A DNA stretch of 64,000 bases from Propioniferax innocua. GTDB taxonomy: Bacteria; Actinomycetota; Actinomycetes; Propionibacteriales; Propionibacteriaceae. The stretch spans positions 248,001 through 312,000 of the forward strand of contig NZ_VFOR01000002.1 of NCBI RefSeq assembly GCF_006716235.1. The letters are read 5' to 3'. The first letter of the stretch is position 1. Each line of letters starts with the position of its first letter. The notes under the pieces are model-generated. The model saw only the letters and a program-made list of their open reading frames with translations, had not been told where the DNA came from and did not search any database. The position numbers were made by a program, and so were the translations under genes. Below, piece after piece: positions 41,445 to 51,313 of this stretch.

Positions 41445-41466
41445 AGGCGTCAGAGCGTCAGCGTGT

Positions 41467-42963
41467 TCAGGCGTCCTCGGCCTTTTCGCCGTCAGCCGTC
41501 TCGTCGTCAGCAGGGGCCTCGGACTCCGACTCATCGGCCTTGTTGGCGGCACCCTCGGCGGCGGCAGCAGCCTGGGCCTCCTCCATCGCAGCAGCGGCGT
41601 CCCGCGCGGCCTGGAGTTCCTCCTCCGACGCGAGCGAACCGTCCTGACGCAGACGCGAGAAGTCGAGGTCGTTGCCCTCGCCATCGGTGATCTTGGCCTT
41701 CTCGACCATGTCGGCCATGGCCTTGCTGCGGCGGATCTCCTGAGCCCACTCGGCCTGGTGCCCGTGCTCGTTCATGTGCTGGAACTCCTCCTGCGGGGAG
41801 GTTCCGTTCTGCTGGGCCCGGTACATGATGTGCTGCATCATGTCCTGGTCGCCCACCTGCACATCGGCTTCGTCGGCGTACTGGTCGAGCACCAGCTGAC
41901 CACGAACTGCCGACTCGGCGGCCTTGTCCACGTCGGCCCAGAACTCCTCGGCGTTCTCGGCGTCGTCGGAGTTCTCGAGGTACTGGTCCAGAGTCATGCC
42001 TGCGCGAGCGAGCTGAGCGTTGATCTGCTCGTGCCGGTTCTTGACCTGCTCCTCGAGGAACTTCTCGGGAAGCTCGAAATCGAGCTCCTCGAGGATGCTC
42101 TCGAGCACCTTGTTGCGGGCCTCGTCGGCCTGCTCCAGGCGAGCGCGGTTCTCGAGGTTCTTGCTCAGGTCGGCACGCATCTCCTCAGCGGTGTCGAACT
42201 CCGAAACCATCTGGGCGAACTCGTCGTCCACCTCCGGCAGCTCACGCTGCTGGACCTTCTGCACGGTCACGGTGATGTCGACCTTCTCGCCGCGCAGCGG
42301 GCCACCGACGAGTTCGGACTCGAAGGTGGCGTTCTCGCCAGCCGACAGGCCGACGACGGCTTCTTCGAGGCCCTCGAGCATGCCCTCCTGCCCGACGATG
42401 TAGGAGATTCCCTCGGCCGAGGCGTCCTCGAGCTCCTCGCCGTTCTTCTTACCGACGAGGTCGATGATCACCAGGTCATCCTTGGCAGCGGCACGCTCCA
42501 CGTCGACGCTGGTGGCGAAGCGCTCACGGAGCAGCTCGATCTGCTCCTCGATCTGCCCCTCCTCGACCGCCGGCATCGGCACATCCACCGACACCTTCGA
42601 GACGTCGGGCAGAGTGAAGTCGGGGCGCACGTCGACCTCGGCCACGAACTCAACGAACTTCTTGTCCTCAAGCTGCGTCATCTCGATGTCCGGCTGCCCG
42701 AGCGGGTGCAGGTCGTTCTCATCGATCGCGTTGGCGTAGATACCGGGCAGGGCCTGGTTCACCGCGTCGGAGAGCACCGCACCGCGGCCGAAGCGCTGAT
42801 CGATGATGGCGGGCGGCACGTTCCCCTTGCGGAAACCCGGAACGTTGACCTGCTGCGCGATCTCGCGATAGGCCCGATCGAGCGTCGGCTTCAGCTCCTC
42901 GAAAGGAACCTCGATGGTCATCTTGACCCGGGTCGGGCTCAGCTTCTCAACAGTCGTGGGCAA
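41467..42963 (-). CDS. tig: trigger factor
   Basis: 498 residues. Ribosome-associated chaperone and prolyl isomerase. The ribosome-binding domain contains the signature VNVPGFRKGNVPPAIIDQRFG. The FKBP-like domain follows (DLVIIDLVGKKNGEELEDAS, then LVGGPLRGEKVDITVTVQKV), then a helical C-terminal domain and an Ala/Glu/Asp-rich tail (about 445-498). The TTG at 42963 is chosen because CAGGAGA lies 6 bases upstream and the N terminus then reads LPTTVEKLSPTRVK, as in relatives; the frame is open to 42981. tig upstream of clpP-clpX is a common order. Confidence 0.95.
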   Translation of the reverse strand: MPTTVEKLSPTRVKMTIEVPFEELKPTLDRAYREIAQQVNVPGFRKGNVPPAIIDQRFGRGAVLSDAVNQALPGIYANAIDENDLHPLGQPDIEMTQLEDKKFVEFVAEVDVRPDFTLPDVSKVSVDVPMPAVEEGQIEEQIELLRERFATSVDVERAAAKDDLVIIDLVGKKNGEELEDASAEGISYIVGQEGMLEGLEEAVVGLSAGENATFESELVGGPLRGEKVDITVTVQKVQQRELPEVDDEFAQMVSEFDTAEEMRADLSKNLENRARLEQADEARNKVLESILEELDFELPEKFLEEQVKNRHEQINAQLARAGMTLDQYLENSDDAENAEEFWADVDKAAESAVRGQLVLDQYADEADVQVGDQDMMQHIMYRAQQNGTSPQEEFQHMNEHGHQAEWAQEIRRSKAMADMVEKAKITDGEGNDLDFSRLRQDGSLASEEELQAARDAAAAMEEAQAAAAAEGAANKADESESEAPADDETADGEKAEDA

Positions 42964-43398
42964 GGGTGTCTCCTGAACCAAATGGCGTACAAGTGCGGAG
43001 AGTCTCCGCAGGTCCGACTCATCGTAGCCATCCGTCCGCAGGCACGCGAATGCCGAGAACCCGTTTTCGCACGGTTCCCCTCATGATTCTTCGTCGACCC
43101 CACGCCCCGATGAGACCTCGACCACACGCAGCGCCCGTGAACGGGCCACCCGCAGGTAGCAGCGGAGGAACCTGAAATACTTCATCCCGAGGAGGATGAT
43201 GCAGGTGGAGTTCTCGACGCCTCCGATCCCTTCCCACTGCGAGCACAGCCAGATGGAGCGAACCGACCCCGCCGCGATGCACCACTCCCCCGCCGCGCCA
43301 CCCCGAGTCCGATCCGGCCGCACCGTCACCGCCCGGCCCCACCCGGCCCTCGAAAGACCAATCGCTGATGACCCAACCGCCGACACCCAAGGAGACCC
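42964..43398. other. 435-bp intergenic region, no gene seen
   Basis: Between divergent tig and the PTS IIB-like gene. Open frames exist on both strands (for example 43196-43402 plus and 43081-43536 minus), but they have no recognisable motif and no convincing start signals. No tRNA or known riboswitch was found. It presumably holds the two divergent promoters. Confidence 0.5.
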
Positions 43399-43677
43399 AT
43401 GAAGAACATCCTCGTCGCCTGCGGCGGCGCCGTCGTCACCGCTCAGGTCGCCGCCGACGCAGTCCGTACCCTGTGCCAGAAGCACGGGATCGACGCTCGG
43501 GTGCACCAGTGCCGCATCAACCAACTTCCCGACCATGTGGAGGGCGCGGATCTGATCGTGGCCACCACGCGCGTCGACGCGGATTACGGGGTGCCCGTCG
43601 TGCCGGGCATCGCCTTCATCTCCGGCGTCGACCGGGAGGGCGCCGAGCGGGCGATCCTGGAGGCCCTGCAGAGCTGA
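43399..43677 (+). CDS. PTS galactitol-type IIB component, orphan
   Basis: 92 residues, the size of a free-standing IIB domain. MKNILVACGGAVVTAQVAAD has the phospho-cysteine (Cys8) loop of galactitol-family IIB proteins (usually ACGTG). The rest fits: RVHQCRINQLPDHVEGADLI and VPVVPGIAFISGVD. No IIA or IIC gene is nearby, so it either serves a system encoded elsewhere or acts as a regulatory phosphoprotein. The upstream CAAGGAGACCC gives a good ribosome-binding site. A DUF488 gene follows after 20 bases. Confidence 0.85.
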   Translation: MKNILVACGGAVVTAQVAADAVRTLCQKHGIDARVHQCRINQLPDHVEGADLIVATTRVDADYGVPVVPGIAFISGVDREGAERAILEALQS

Positions 43678-43697
43678 CGCCGACGTAGTGTTGGATC

Positions 43698-44057
43698 ATG
43701 CGCTTCACACGAGCCAGGATCCGAGACGGCGAGGCACCGCAGGGCTCACGCGTTCTGGTGGACCGCATCTGGCCCCGCGGCATGAAGAAAGAGAATGCCG
43801 ACGTCGACCTGTGGGCGAAGGACCTCACACCCAGCACCGACCTTCGCAAGTGGTTCCATGCCGACCCCGAGGGACGCCACGACGAGTTCGCCGAGCGATT
43901 CATCCATGAGCTCGACGAAACCGATCACCAGGAGACGCTCGACCGGCTCGCCGATCTTCCCAAGAACCGGGCCGTGGTGCTCCTCACCGACGCCAAGGAC
44001 ATCGACCGGAGCCATGTGCCGATCATCGAGGAGTGGCTGCATGAGCACGTGCGATGA
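43698..44057 (+). CDS. DUF488 family protein
   Basis: 119 residues. Family signature VLVDRIWPRGMKKENADVD, then WAKDLTPSTDLRKWFHADPE and the C-terminal AVVLLTDAKDIDRSHVPIIEE. DUF488 (YeaO-like) proteins are small cytoplasmic proteins of unknown activity, often found with stress or metal genes. The ATG at 43698 is preceded by TAGTGT exactly 6 bases upstream, so it may have its own leaderless mRNA. The Crp/Fnr gene follows after 21 bases. Confidence 0.9.
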   Translation: MRFTRARIRDGEAPQGSRVLVDRIWPRGMKKENADVDLWAKDLTPSTDLRKWFHADPEGRHDEFAERFIHELDETDHQETLDRLADLPKNRAVVLLTDAKDIDRSHVPIIEEWLHEHVR

Positions 44058-44078
44058 CCTGCACCCAGGAGCGTCACG

Positions 44079-44744
44079 ATGACTGACCTCTGCGTCACGC
44101 AGGTGCCGATCTTCCGCCACCTCTCACGGCCTCATCAGGAGGCCGTGGCCGAACGTGCGCGCCCATTGCATGCCGCCGACGGCGAGTACCTCTACCACCA
44201 GGGTGCCGCGGACGCACCACTGATCATCCTTCATGAAGGCGCGGTGAAGTTGACCCGGGTCAGCAGCGAAGGACGCGAGCGCGTCATTGCGCTCATGGAG
44301 CCCGGAGACTTCAGCGGCGAGTCCTCCCTGCTCACCGGCGCTCGCCCCGATCACAGCGCCATCGCGGTCGGCGACGCCATTGCCTGCTCCTTCGTCCACC
44401 GGGATTTCACCATGCTTCTCGCCCAGCACCCAGGTGTGGGCATGGCGATGCTGGGCGAGCTGAGCCGACGCTTGGGCGATGCACAGGATTCCTTGGAGCA
44501 GGTCGCAAGCCGCAGCGTCGAGGCCCGGATCGCGGACCACCTCTTGGGGCTTGAAGCCAGCGCTGACCTGCGCGTCGAACTCCAGCTCCCCAAAAAAGAC
44601 GTCGCTTCGATGCTCGGCACCACACCAGAAAGCTTCAGCCGTGGAGTGACCCGCCTGACCGAGAAGGGCCTCGTGGAACTCGATGGCCCACGAGGCTTCA
44701 TCCTTCTGGACGTTGACGGGTTGATCGAAGCGACCCGAGCCTGA
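44079..44744 (+). CDS. Crp/Fnr family transcriptional regulator
   Basis: 221 residues. The N-terminal cyclic-nucleotide-binding-like beta barrel (ADGEYLYHQGAADAPLIILH, then LMEPGDFSGESSLLTG) is followed by a dimer helix and a winged HTH, LPKKDVASMLGTTPESFSRG. The recognition helix has E-x-x-S-R as in E. coli FNR, which reads TTGA half-sites. The four-cysteine iron-sulfur set of FNR is missing; only Cys5 and one more Cys are present. It is convergent with the heavy-metal ATPase, and an FNR-like palindrome lies upstream of that operon (46990-47005). Confidence 0.9.
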   Translation: MTDLCVTQVPIFRHLSRPHQEAVAERARPLHAADGEYLYHQGAADAPLIILHEGAVKLTRVSSEGRERVIALMEPGDFSGESSLLTGARPDHSAIAVGDAIACSFVHRDFTMLLAQHPGVGMAMLGELSRRLGDAQDSLEQVASRSVEARIADHLLGLEASADLRVELQLPKKDVASMLGTTPESFSRGVTRLTEKGLVELDGPRGFILLDVDGLIEATRA

Positions 44745-44754
44745 GCTCGTCTCG

Positions 44755-46644
44755 TCAGACGTTCGTCAACTTCGCCGGCTGCGCCGACCCAGCGGAAGTC
44801 CGCGGGGTGACGATGTCCTTCGGCTGCCACCGCGTCAGACGCAGGGCGTTGAGGATCACTGCCAGCACACTGGCCTCGTGCACGAGCATGCCGATCGACA
44901 TCCCCACTCGCTCGAAGACGACGCCGGTGAGCAGGAGCACAACCGTCGCCAGAGCGATCACGGTGTTCTGCGTCATGATGGCGACAGTGCGGCGGGCGAG
45001 CCTCTGGGCATGGGCGAGCTGTTCCAGCCGGTTGCCGGCCAGGACCACGTCTGCGGTTTCAACCGACACATCCGTCCCCGCCCCCATGGCGACACCCACG
45101 TTCGCAGCAGCGAGGGCAGGAGCATCGTTGAGGCCGTCGCCGACCATCGCCACGTTGGCGCCACCGTCAACGAGCCGCTTCACATGCGCAACCTTGTCCT
45201 CGGGCAACAGCTGGGCGCGCACCTCATCGATGCCGGCCTGCTGCGCCACATGGGCGGCTGCGCGGGGGTTGTCGCCGGTGAGCATGACGAGCTCCTTGAC
45301 CCCGCCACGGTGTAGGGCGGCCATCGCCTCACTCACGCCGGGGCGCAGCGCGTCGGCGATCACGACATGGCCGTGCAATTCACCGTCGACGACGACGAAG
45401 GAAACAGTGCCCCCCTGCGCCTCGGCGGCCCGGACCTCGGCGGCGAGATCGTCACTCAGGGGCTGGTCGACCAGCCTGAACGAGCCGACACCGACGCTGC
45501 GTCCACCGACCACTCCAGTGAGCCCAACGCCGCGCAGTACCTCCACCTGGTCGGGCCCGTGCAGGTCGAGGCCCTGCTCACGAGCCGCTGTCACCAGCGC
45601 ACGGGCCAGCGGATGCTCGGACGCCAGCTCGAGCGAGGCGGCAGCGGCGAGGAGCTCTTCCTCGGTGCCCTGGACAGCACGCACCTGCGTCACGACGGGA
45701 CGGCCCTCGGTGAGGGTTCCGGTCTTGTCGAGCACCATCGTGTCGACCCCGGCCAGACGCTCCACGGCGTCGCCGCCCTTGAGGATGGCTCCCCGTTTCG
45801 CGCCATTGCCGATACCGGCGACGATCGCGACCGGCGTTGCGATCACCAACGCACCGGGGCAGGCGATCACGAGAAATGTGAGCCCCAGCGACGCATCACG
45901 CATGATGAGACCGAAGAGGACGGCCGCAACAATGACGGCCGGGGTGTAGATGGCAGCGAACCGATCGAGGAACTGCTGCCGCGGCGCCTTGGCGTCCTGG
46001 GCATCCTCGACGAGTTCGATGATGCGGGCAAAGGTGGTGTCGTCGCCCACCTGGGACGCCGAGACGATGAGGAAACCGTTGTCGAGCGTGGTTCCGGCGA
46101 ACACATCGTCACCGGCTGCACGTTCGACGGGCACGGGCTCACCGGTGATGGCGGCCTGCTCCAAGTGGCCGACGCCTTCGACGATGCGGCCATCGACAGG
46201 CACCGAATCGCCGGCCTTGATGACCACGAGGTCCCCCTCGGCGATCTCGGTCACATCGATCTCGATCTCCTCACCATCACGCCGGATGCGTGCGGTGGTG
46301 GGAGCGGCGTCGACCAGTTCACGGATCGAGGTCCGGGTGCGTTCCAACGAACGCTGTTCGAGCCAGGCCCCGAAGAGGAACAGGAAGGCCACGACGCCCG
46401 ATTCGACGTATTCACCGATGATCAGCGCGCCGATGACAGCGATCGTGACCAGTAGGTCGATCGAGAATGTTCGGTAGCGGAGCGCCGCCATCGCCCTCTT
46501 GGCGATCGGTGCCCCGGCGATGACCGACGCAGCGATGAGCGCCGCATCTTGGATGACCGGGGCGTCGAGGAGCCACGCTCCGAATCCCACGATCAGACCG
46601 GCGCCGGCGCCCCAAACAAGGTGTTCTGAGGTGAGTTTGCGCAT
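44755..46644 (-). CDS. heavy-metal translocating P-type ATPase with CPG motif
   Basis: 629 residues. P1B-type ATPase: actuator-domain motif AAITGEPVPVERAAG, membrane motif VIACPGALVIATP (Cys-Pro-Gly instead of the usual CPC), phosphorylation site VLDKTGTLTEG, HP motif SEHPLARAL, and hinge MVGDGLNDAPALAAANVGVA. Six to eight membrane segments. No N-terminal metal-binding domain is attached; a separate HMA protein is encoded 34 bases upstream instead. It probably exports a divalent or soft metal, but the CPG variant makes the metal uncertain. The ATG at 46644 has AAAGGAG 8 bases upstream; the frame is open further but unsupported. Confidence 0.93.
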   Translation of the reverse strand: MRKLTSEHLVWGAGAGLIVGFGAWLLDAPVIQDAALIAASVIAGAPIAKRAMAALRYRTFSIDLLVTIAVIGALIIGEYVESGVVAFLFLFGAWLEQRSLERTRTSIRELVDAAPTTARIRRDGEEIEIDVTEIAEGDLVVIKAGDSVPVDGRIVEGVGHLEQAAITGEPVPVERAAGDDVFAGTTLDNGFLIVSASQVGDDTTFARIIELVEDAQDAKAPRQQFLDRFAAIYTPAVIVAAVLFGLIMRDASLGLTFLVIACPGALVIATPVAIVAGIGNGAKRGAILKGGDAVERLAGVDTMVLDKTGTLTEGRPVVTQVRAVQGTEEELLAAAASLELASEHPLARALVTAAREQGLDLHGPDQVEVLRGVGLTGVVGGRSVGVGSFRLVDQPLSDDLAAEVRAAEAQGGTVSFVVVDGELHGHVVIADALRPGVSEAMAALHRGGVKELVMLTGDNPRAAAHVAQQAGIDEVRAQLLPEDKVAHVKRLVDGGANVAMVGDGLNDAPALAAANVGVAMGAGTDVSVETADVVLAGNRLEQLAHAQRLARRTVAIMTQNTVIALATVVLLLTGVVFERVGMSIGMLVHEASVLAVILNALRLTRWQPKDIVTPRTSAGSAQPAKLTNV

Positions 46645-46678
46645 GTCGGCGACTCCTTTCATCTGGACGGGGCAGGAT

Positions 46679-46906
46679 TCAGTGCGTTGTGGTGCGGGTC
46701 TTGACCACGGGGTACCCAAGCCCGTCGATGACCTTGCCGATGGTCTCGGCCGAGGTCTGGGAGTCATCGAAGACGACCTTGACGCGCGAGGAATTGAAGC
46801 CGACATCGACAGATTCGACGCCGTCCATACGGCCCACGGCCGATTCGATCTTCTTGATGCAGGAGGGGCAGCTGAACGGCTTGGTGGTGAAGGTTCCGAG
46901 GGTCAT
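46679..46906 (-). CDS. heavy-metal-associated (HMA) domain protein
   Basis: 75 residues, a single HMA ferredoxin-like fold. Metal site FSCPSCIKKIESAVGR (CxxC with Ser-Cys), then GVESVDVGFNSSRVKVVFDD and the C-terminal VIDGLGYPVVK. It is likely a cytoplasmic metallochaperone delivering metal to the ATPase downstream (34-base gap), or the detached N-terminal domain of that pump. ATG 46906 is preferred because AAAGGA lies 7 bases upstream; ATG 46912 is an alternative. Confidence 0.9.
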   Translation of the reverse strand: MTLGTFTTKPFSCPSCIKKIESAVGRMDGVESVDVGFNSSRVKVVFDDSQTSAETIGKVIDGLGYPVVKTRTTTH

Positions 46907-46989
46907 TGTCATGTCCTTTCCTGAGGGAGATCGATTCGACCTCCGGTGAATCAGATGACTCCATGGAATCCTCGAACCGCCTTTTCCGC

Positions 46990-47005
46990 CTTGACGCGCG
47001 TCAAG
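46990..47005. promoter_or_regulatory. FNR/CRP-like palindrome upstream of the HMA-ATPase operon
   Basis: Perfect 16-bp palindrome CTTGACGCGCGTCAAG. Its core TTGAC-N4-GTCAA matches the FNR layout TTGAT-N4-ATCAA. It lies about 84 bases upstream of the HMA start. The Crp/Fnr protein at 44079 is the obvious candidate ligand (inference). Confidence 0.55.
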
Positions 47006-47033
47006 CCGGGCCTACGCCCCCACACCTGCGCCT

Positions 47034-47079
47034 CCACCTCGACGTTGTGCCGTGCAGTCACGGCACAACGTCGAGGTGG
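47034..47079. repeat. 46-bp palindromic element, copy B (perfect)
   Basis: Arms of 21 bp, perfectly complementary, around a CAGT loop. Begins CCACCTCGACGTTGTGCC and ends with the complement. Same length and arm sequence family as 41077-41122 and 51314-51359. Confidence 0.9.
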
Positions 47080-47121
47080 GGCGTCAGTGACCAGGGTGTC
47101 GCTCCGCAGCACATCTGGGCA

Positions 47122-47151
47122 TTGACATACTCACACCGCTGTAACTACCAT
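47122..47151 (+). promoter_or_regulatory. promoter of nrdHIEF
   Basis: -35 TTGACA (47122-47127), perfect consensus; 18-bp spacer; -10 TACCAT (47146-47151). Start near 47158, about 70 bases before the riboswitch. Confidence 0.65.
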
Positions 47152-47178
47152 CCCTAGTGCTGGTTCGGTCGGAAATTC

Positions 47179-47208
47179 CCCATATATGGAGACACTCTCC
47201 TATATGGG
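47179..47208 (+). other. hairpin in nrd leader
   Basis: CCCATATA pairs with TATATGGG, then GGAGA with TCTCC, around a CAC loop and one bulged T. It lies between the promoter and the riboswitch. The CCATATATGG core is A/T-rich and could instead be part of an NrdR-type box; spacing does not fit a canonical NrdR pair. Confidence 0.5.
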
Positions 47209-47224
47209 CACCATGGAATCGTCG

Positions 47225-47381
47225 GCCGAGACAACAGGGAACCCTGTGTGAATCAGGGACTGCCCCGCAGCGGTGAGAGGGAACGAACCGCGGCATCAAG
47301 CACTGGCCACAACGGCTGGGAAGCGCCGCACAGTAGGTCCGCGTCTATGTGACGCCCGCCCTCGAGTCCGAATACCTGCCA
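47225..47381 (+). ncRNA. adenosylcobalamin (B12) riboswitch controlling nrdHIEF
   Basis: Conserved cobalamin aptamer elements appear in order: GGGAACCCTGTGTGAATC (47238 on), GGGACTGCCCCGCAGCGGTGA, CACTGG (from 47301), GGCTGGGAAGCGCC, and the B12 box GAGTCCGAATACCTGCC (47364-47380). Downstream, CCGGGT-CACC-ACCCGG (47386-47401) and pairing options between GTGGGAGG and CCTCCCCAC near the ribosome-binding site form a plausible expression platform. High adenosylcobalamin would lower NrdHIEF expression, sensible if the cell also has B12-dependent class II reductase. The aptamer call is strong; the mechanism is an inference. Confidence 0.92.
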
Positions 47382-47486
47382 GCAGCCGGGTCACCACCCG
47401 GTTGTCCGACACATCGGTCTCGTGGGAGGACCGGGCGCAATGATCCATGCCACCTCCCCACGGGCCTTCTGCTTCGAGGAGAGAGC

Positions 47487-47744
47487 ATGTCGACCACCGA
47501 CGCCACCCCCATCACCGTCTACAGCAAGCCCGCCTGCGTCCAATGCACCGCCACCTATCGCGCCCTCGACAAGGTCGGCGTCCACTACGAGGTCATCGAT
47601 CTCACCGAGGACGCCCGTGCCATGGATGAGGTGACCGCGCTCGGCCACCGGCAGGCCCCCGTCGTCGTGAACGGCGACGACCACTGGTCGGGCTTCCGCC
47701 CCGACCGCATCCAGGCCGCGGCGCAGCGTCTGCTCAGCGCCTGA
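47487..47744 (+). CDS. nrdH: glutaredoxin-like protein NrdH
   Basis: 85 residues. Electron donor to class Ib ribonucleotide reductase. Redox site ITVYSKPACVQCTATYRALD (CVQC) and C-terminal QAPVVVNGDDHWSGFRPDRI, the WSGFRPD motif of NrdH. The ATG at 47487 is chosen over upstream in-frame codons because GAGGAGAG lies just before it and the N terminus then fits the family. First gene of nrdHIEF, behind a B12 riboswitch. Confidence 0.95.
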   Translation: MSTTDATPITVYSKPACVQCTATYRALDKVGVHYEVIDLTEDARAMDEVTALGHRQAPVVVNGDDHWSGFRPDRIQAAAQRLLSA

Positions 47745-47757
47745 GCGACGCGGAGCC

Positions 47758-48159
47758 GTGAAGCTCGTCTACTTCTCGGCAGCGTCGGAGAACACCCACC
47801 GGTTCGTCCTCAAACTCCAGACGAACGGAACACGGGTCGACGCCATCCGCCTCCCCATGGGCCGGAATGCACCGGCTCCCCTGATCACCGATCCCTACAT
47901 CCTTCTGGTCCCCACCTACGGATGCGGCAACCCACGCACCGCGGTGCCCCGCCCGGTGGCCCGATTCCTCAACATCGAGGCCAATCGTGCCCTGCTCCGT
48001 GGCGTCATCTCCTCCGGCAACACGAACTTCGGTTCGTCGTACTGCATGGCCGGCCGGATGATCGCCGACAAGTGCGCCGTGCCCCATCTGGACAGTTTCG
48101 AACTCCTGGGAACACAGGAGGACGTCAGTCGCATCCGAGAAAGGCTGCTCACCGCATGA
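47758..48159 (+). CDS. nrdI: flavodoxin-like NrdI
   Basis: 133 residues. Flavoprotein that activates the Mn cofactor of Nrd[21 protein letters not shown] is the family signature, with [17 protein letters not shown] and [18 protein letters not shown] forming the flavin-binding loops. GTG start at 47758. Its stop overlaps the nrdE start as ATGA. Confidence 0.95.
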   Translation: MKLVYFSAASENTHRFVLKLQTNGTRVDAIRLPMGRNAPAPLITDPYILLVPTYGCGNPRTAVPRPVARFLNIEANRALLRGVISSGNTNFGSSYCMAGRMIADKCAVPHLDSFELLGTQEDVSRIRERLLTA

Positions 48160-50312
48160 CCTCCCTGCTCACCGACACCGGCACCGAACCGATCGCCGAA
48201 GAACGGGCCAACTACCACGCCCTCAATGCCCTGCTGAATCTCTACGACGCCGACGGTCGCATCCAGTTCGATGCCGACCGCCGCGCCGCCCACGCTTACT
48301 TCATCGAACACGTGAACAAGAACACCGTCTTCTTCCACTCCCTGAAGGAGAAACTCGACCATCTCGTGGAGGAGGGCTACTACGAGGAACAGGTTCTGGC
48401 CGACTACGACTTCGCCTTCATCAAATCCCTGTTCAAACGCGCCTACGCGGTGAAGTTCCGGTTCCCGACATTCATGGGTGCCTTCAAGTACTACACCTCC
48501 TACACGCTCAAGACCTTCGACGGCACCCGCTATCTGGAGAGGTTCGAGGACCGGGTCTGCATGGTCGCACTGACGCTGGCCGCCGGCGATCGCACCCTGG
48601 CCGAGCATCTGGTGGACGAGATCATGTCCGGACGCTTCCAGCCCGCCACCCCCACGTTCCTCAACGCCGGCAAGGCGCAGCGGGGCGAACTGGTCTCCTG
48701 CTTCCTGCTGCGCGTCGAGGACAACATGGAGTCGATCGCACGGGCCATCAACTCCTCGCTCCAGCTCTCCAAACGCGGCGGCGGAGTCGCCCTGTCACTC
48801 ACGAACCTGCGGGAGGCCGGGGCACCCATCAAGCAGATCCAGAACCAGTCCTCCGGCGTCATCCCGATCATGAAACTGCTGGAGGATTCGTTCAGCTACG
48901 CCAATCAACTCGGCGCCCGTCAGGGAGCCGGAGCCGTATACCTGAACGCCCATCACCCCGACATCCTCGCGTTCCTCGACACCAAGCGGGAGAACGCCGA
49001 CGAGAAGATCCGCATCAAGACGCTCTCCCTCGGCGTCGTGATCCCCGACATCACCTTCGAACTCGCTCGCAACAACGAAGACATGTACCTGTTCAGCCCC
49101 TACGACGTGGAGCGGGTGTACGGCGTCGCCATGAGCGAGATCTCGGTCACCGAGAAGTACCGGGAGATGGTCGATGACAAGCGGATCTCCAAGACCAAGA
49201 TCAATGCGCGACGATTCTTCCAGACCCTCGCGGAGATCCAGTTCGAGTCGGGTTACCCGTACCTGATGTTCGAGGACACGGTGAACCGCGAGAACCCGAT
49301 CGACGGGCGTATCACCATGTCGAACCTGTGCTCGGAGATCCTGCAGGTGTCGACGCCGTCCACCTACCGCGAGGACCTCTCGTTCGACGAGATCGGCAAG
49401 GACATCTCGTGCAACCTCGGGTCACTCAACATCGCCAGGGCGATGGATTCACCCGATCTGGGCCACACTGTGGAGACCGCCGTGCGGGGCCTGACGGCGG
49501 TCTCGGACCAGTCCGACATCGGGTGCGCCCCCAGCGTCGAACGCGGTAACGCCATGAGTCATGCGATCGGCCTCGGGCAGATGAACCTGCATGGATATCT
49601 CGCCCGTGAACGCATTCATTACGGCTCCGAGGAGGGGCTCGATTTCACGAACATGTACTTCTACACCGTCACATTCCACGCACTGCGGGCCTCGTGCCGC
49701 ATCGCGCAGGAACGCGGCGAATGGTTCGACGGTTTCGAGCGCAGCGCCTACGCGTCCGGTGACTACTTCACCAAATACCTCGAGAGTGAATGGACGCCCC
49801 GCACCACCCGAGTCGCCGAACTGTTCGCCGACGCCGGCATCCACCTCCCCACCGTGGACGACTGGCGGGAACTGGCCGCCGACGTGGCCCGGTACGGGCT
49901 GTACAACCAGAACCTGCAGGCGGTTCCTCCCACCGGGTCGATCAGTTACATCAACCACTCCACGAGCTCGATCCACCCGATCGTGGCCAAGGTCGAGATC
50001 CGCAAGGAGGGCAAGCTCGGCCGCGTCTACTACCCCGCCCCGTACATGACCAACGACAACCTCGAGTACTACCGGGACGCCTACGAGATCGGCCCCGAAG
50101 CGATCATCGACACCTACGCCGAGGCCACCAAACACGTGGACCAAGGCCTGTCTCTGACGCTCTTCTTCCCCGACACCGCCACGACGCGTGACATCAACCG
50201 CGCGCAGATCCATGCCTGGCGCAAGGGCGTCAAGACCCTCTACTACATCCGGCTGCGACAGCAGGCCCTCGCGGGCACCGAGGTCGACGGCTGCGTCAGC
50301 TGCACGCTCTGA
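48156..50312 (+). CDS. nrdE: class Ib ribonucleotide reductase, alpha subunit
   Basis: 718 residues. Reduces ribonucleoside diphosphates to deoxy forms. Active-site segments: [19 protein letters not shown] (redox Cys), [10 protein letters not shown] (thiyl-radical Cys with NxCxE), [10 protein letters not shown] and [20 protein letters not shown]-terminal redox pair CVSC. There is no N-terminal ATP-cone, as expected for class Ib, so no dATP activity control. The ATG at 48156 overlaps nrdI by 4 bases; upstream in-frame sequence belongs to the nrdI region. Confidence 0.97.
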   Translation: MTSLLTDTGTEPIAEERANYHALNALLNLYDADGRIQFDADRRAAHAYFIEHVNKNTVFFHSLKEKLDHLVEEGYYEEQVLADYDFAFIKSLFKRAYAVKFRFPTFMGAFKYYTSYTLKTFDGTRYLERFEDRVCMVALTLAAGDRTLAEHLVDEIMSGRFQPATPTFLNAGKAQRGELVSCFLLRVEDNMESIARAINSSLQLSKRGGGVALSLTNLREAGAPIKQIQNQSSGVIPIMKLLEDSFSYANQLGARQGAGAVYLNAHHPDILAFLDTKRENADEKIRIKTLSLGVVIPDITFELARNNEDMYLFSPYDVERVYGVAMSEISVTEKYREMVDDKRISKTKINARRFFQTLAEIQFESGYPYLMFEDTVNRENPIDGRITMSNLCSEILQVSTPSTYREDLSFDEIGKDISCNLGSLNIARAMDSPDLGHTVETAVRGLTAVSDQSDIGCAPSVERGNAMSHAIGLGQMNLHGYLARERIHYGSEEGLDFTNMYFYTVTFHALRASCRIAQERGEWFDGFERSAYASGDYFTKYLESEWTPRTTRVAELFADAGIHLPTVDDWRELAADVARYGLYNQNLQAVPPTGSISYINHSTSSIHPIVAKVEIRKEGKLGRVYYPAPYMTNDNLEYYRDAYEIGPEAIIDTYAEATKHVDQGLSLTLFFPDTATTRDINRAQIHAWRKGVKTLYYIRLRQQALAGTEVDGCVSCTL

Positions 50313-51299
<987 letters not shown>

Positions 51300-51313
51300 A
51301 CGAGACCCCGCTT

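Larger units (their letters stand above)
40619..41466. other. repeat-rich intergenic region between clpP1 and tig
   Basis: 848 bases without a credible gene. In order it holds a 7-unit 19-bp tandem array, a long inverted-repeat region, two copies of a 55-bp direct repeat (the second inside a 46-bp palindrome), a 10-bp-stem hairpin, a 6-unit 15/16-bp array and the tig terminator. Open frames here are translated repeats. Confidence 0.8.
46907..47486. other. divergent control region between HMA operon and nrdHIEF
   Basis: 580 bases without a gene. From left to right: FNR-like palindrome, 46-bp palindromic element, nrd promoter, a small hairpin, the cobalamin riboswitch and its expression platform. 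Confidence 0.8.

Noticed and set aside
42964-43398. tRNA gene upstream of tig
   Set aside because: No T-loop GGTTCRA-type segment with matching acceptor stem was found on either strand.
43081-43536. Minus-strand frame upstream of the PTS IIB gene
   Set aside because: Overlaps the IIB gene, no recognisable motif and no ribosome-binding site; some hydrophobic text (TCIILLGMKYFRFLRCYLR) is not enough.
47179-47208. NrdR box pair upstream of nrdH
   Set aside because: The A/T-rich cores are about 20 bases apart and form a hairpin; spacing and sequence do not fit the usual NrdR arrangement.
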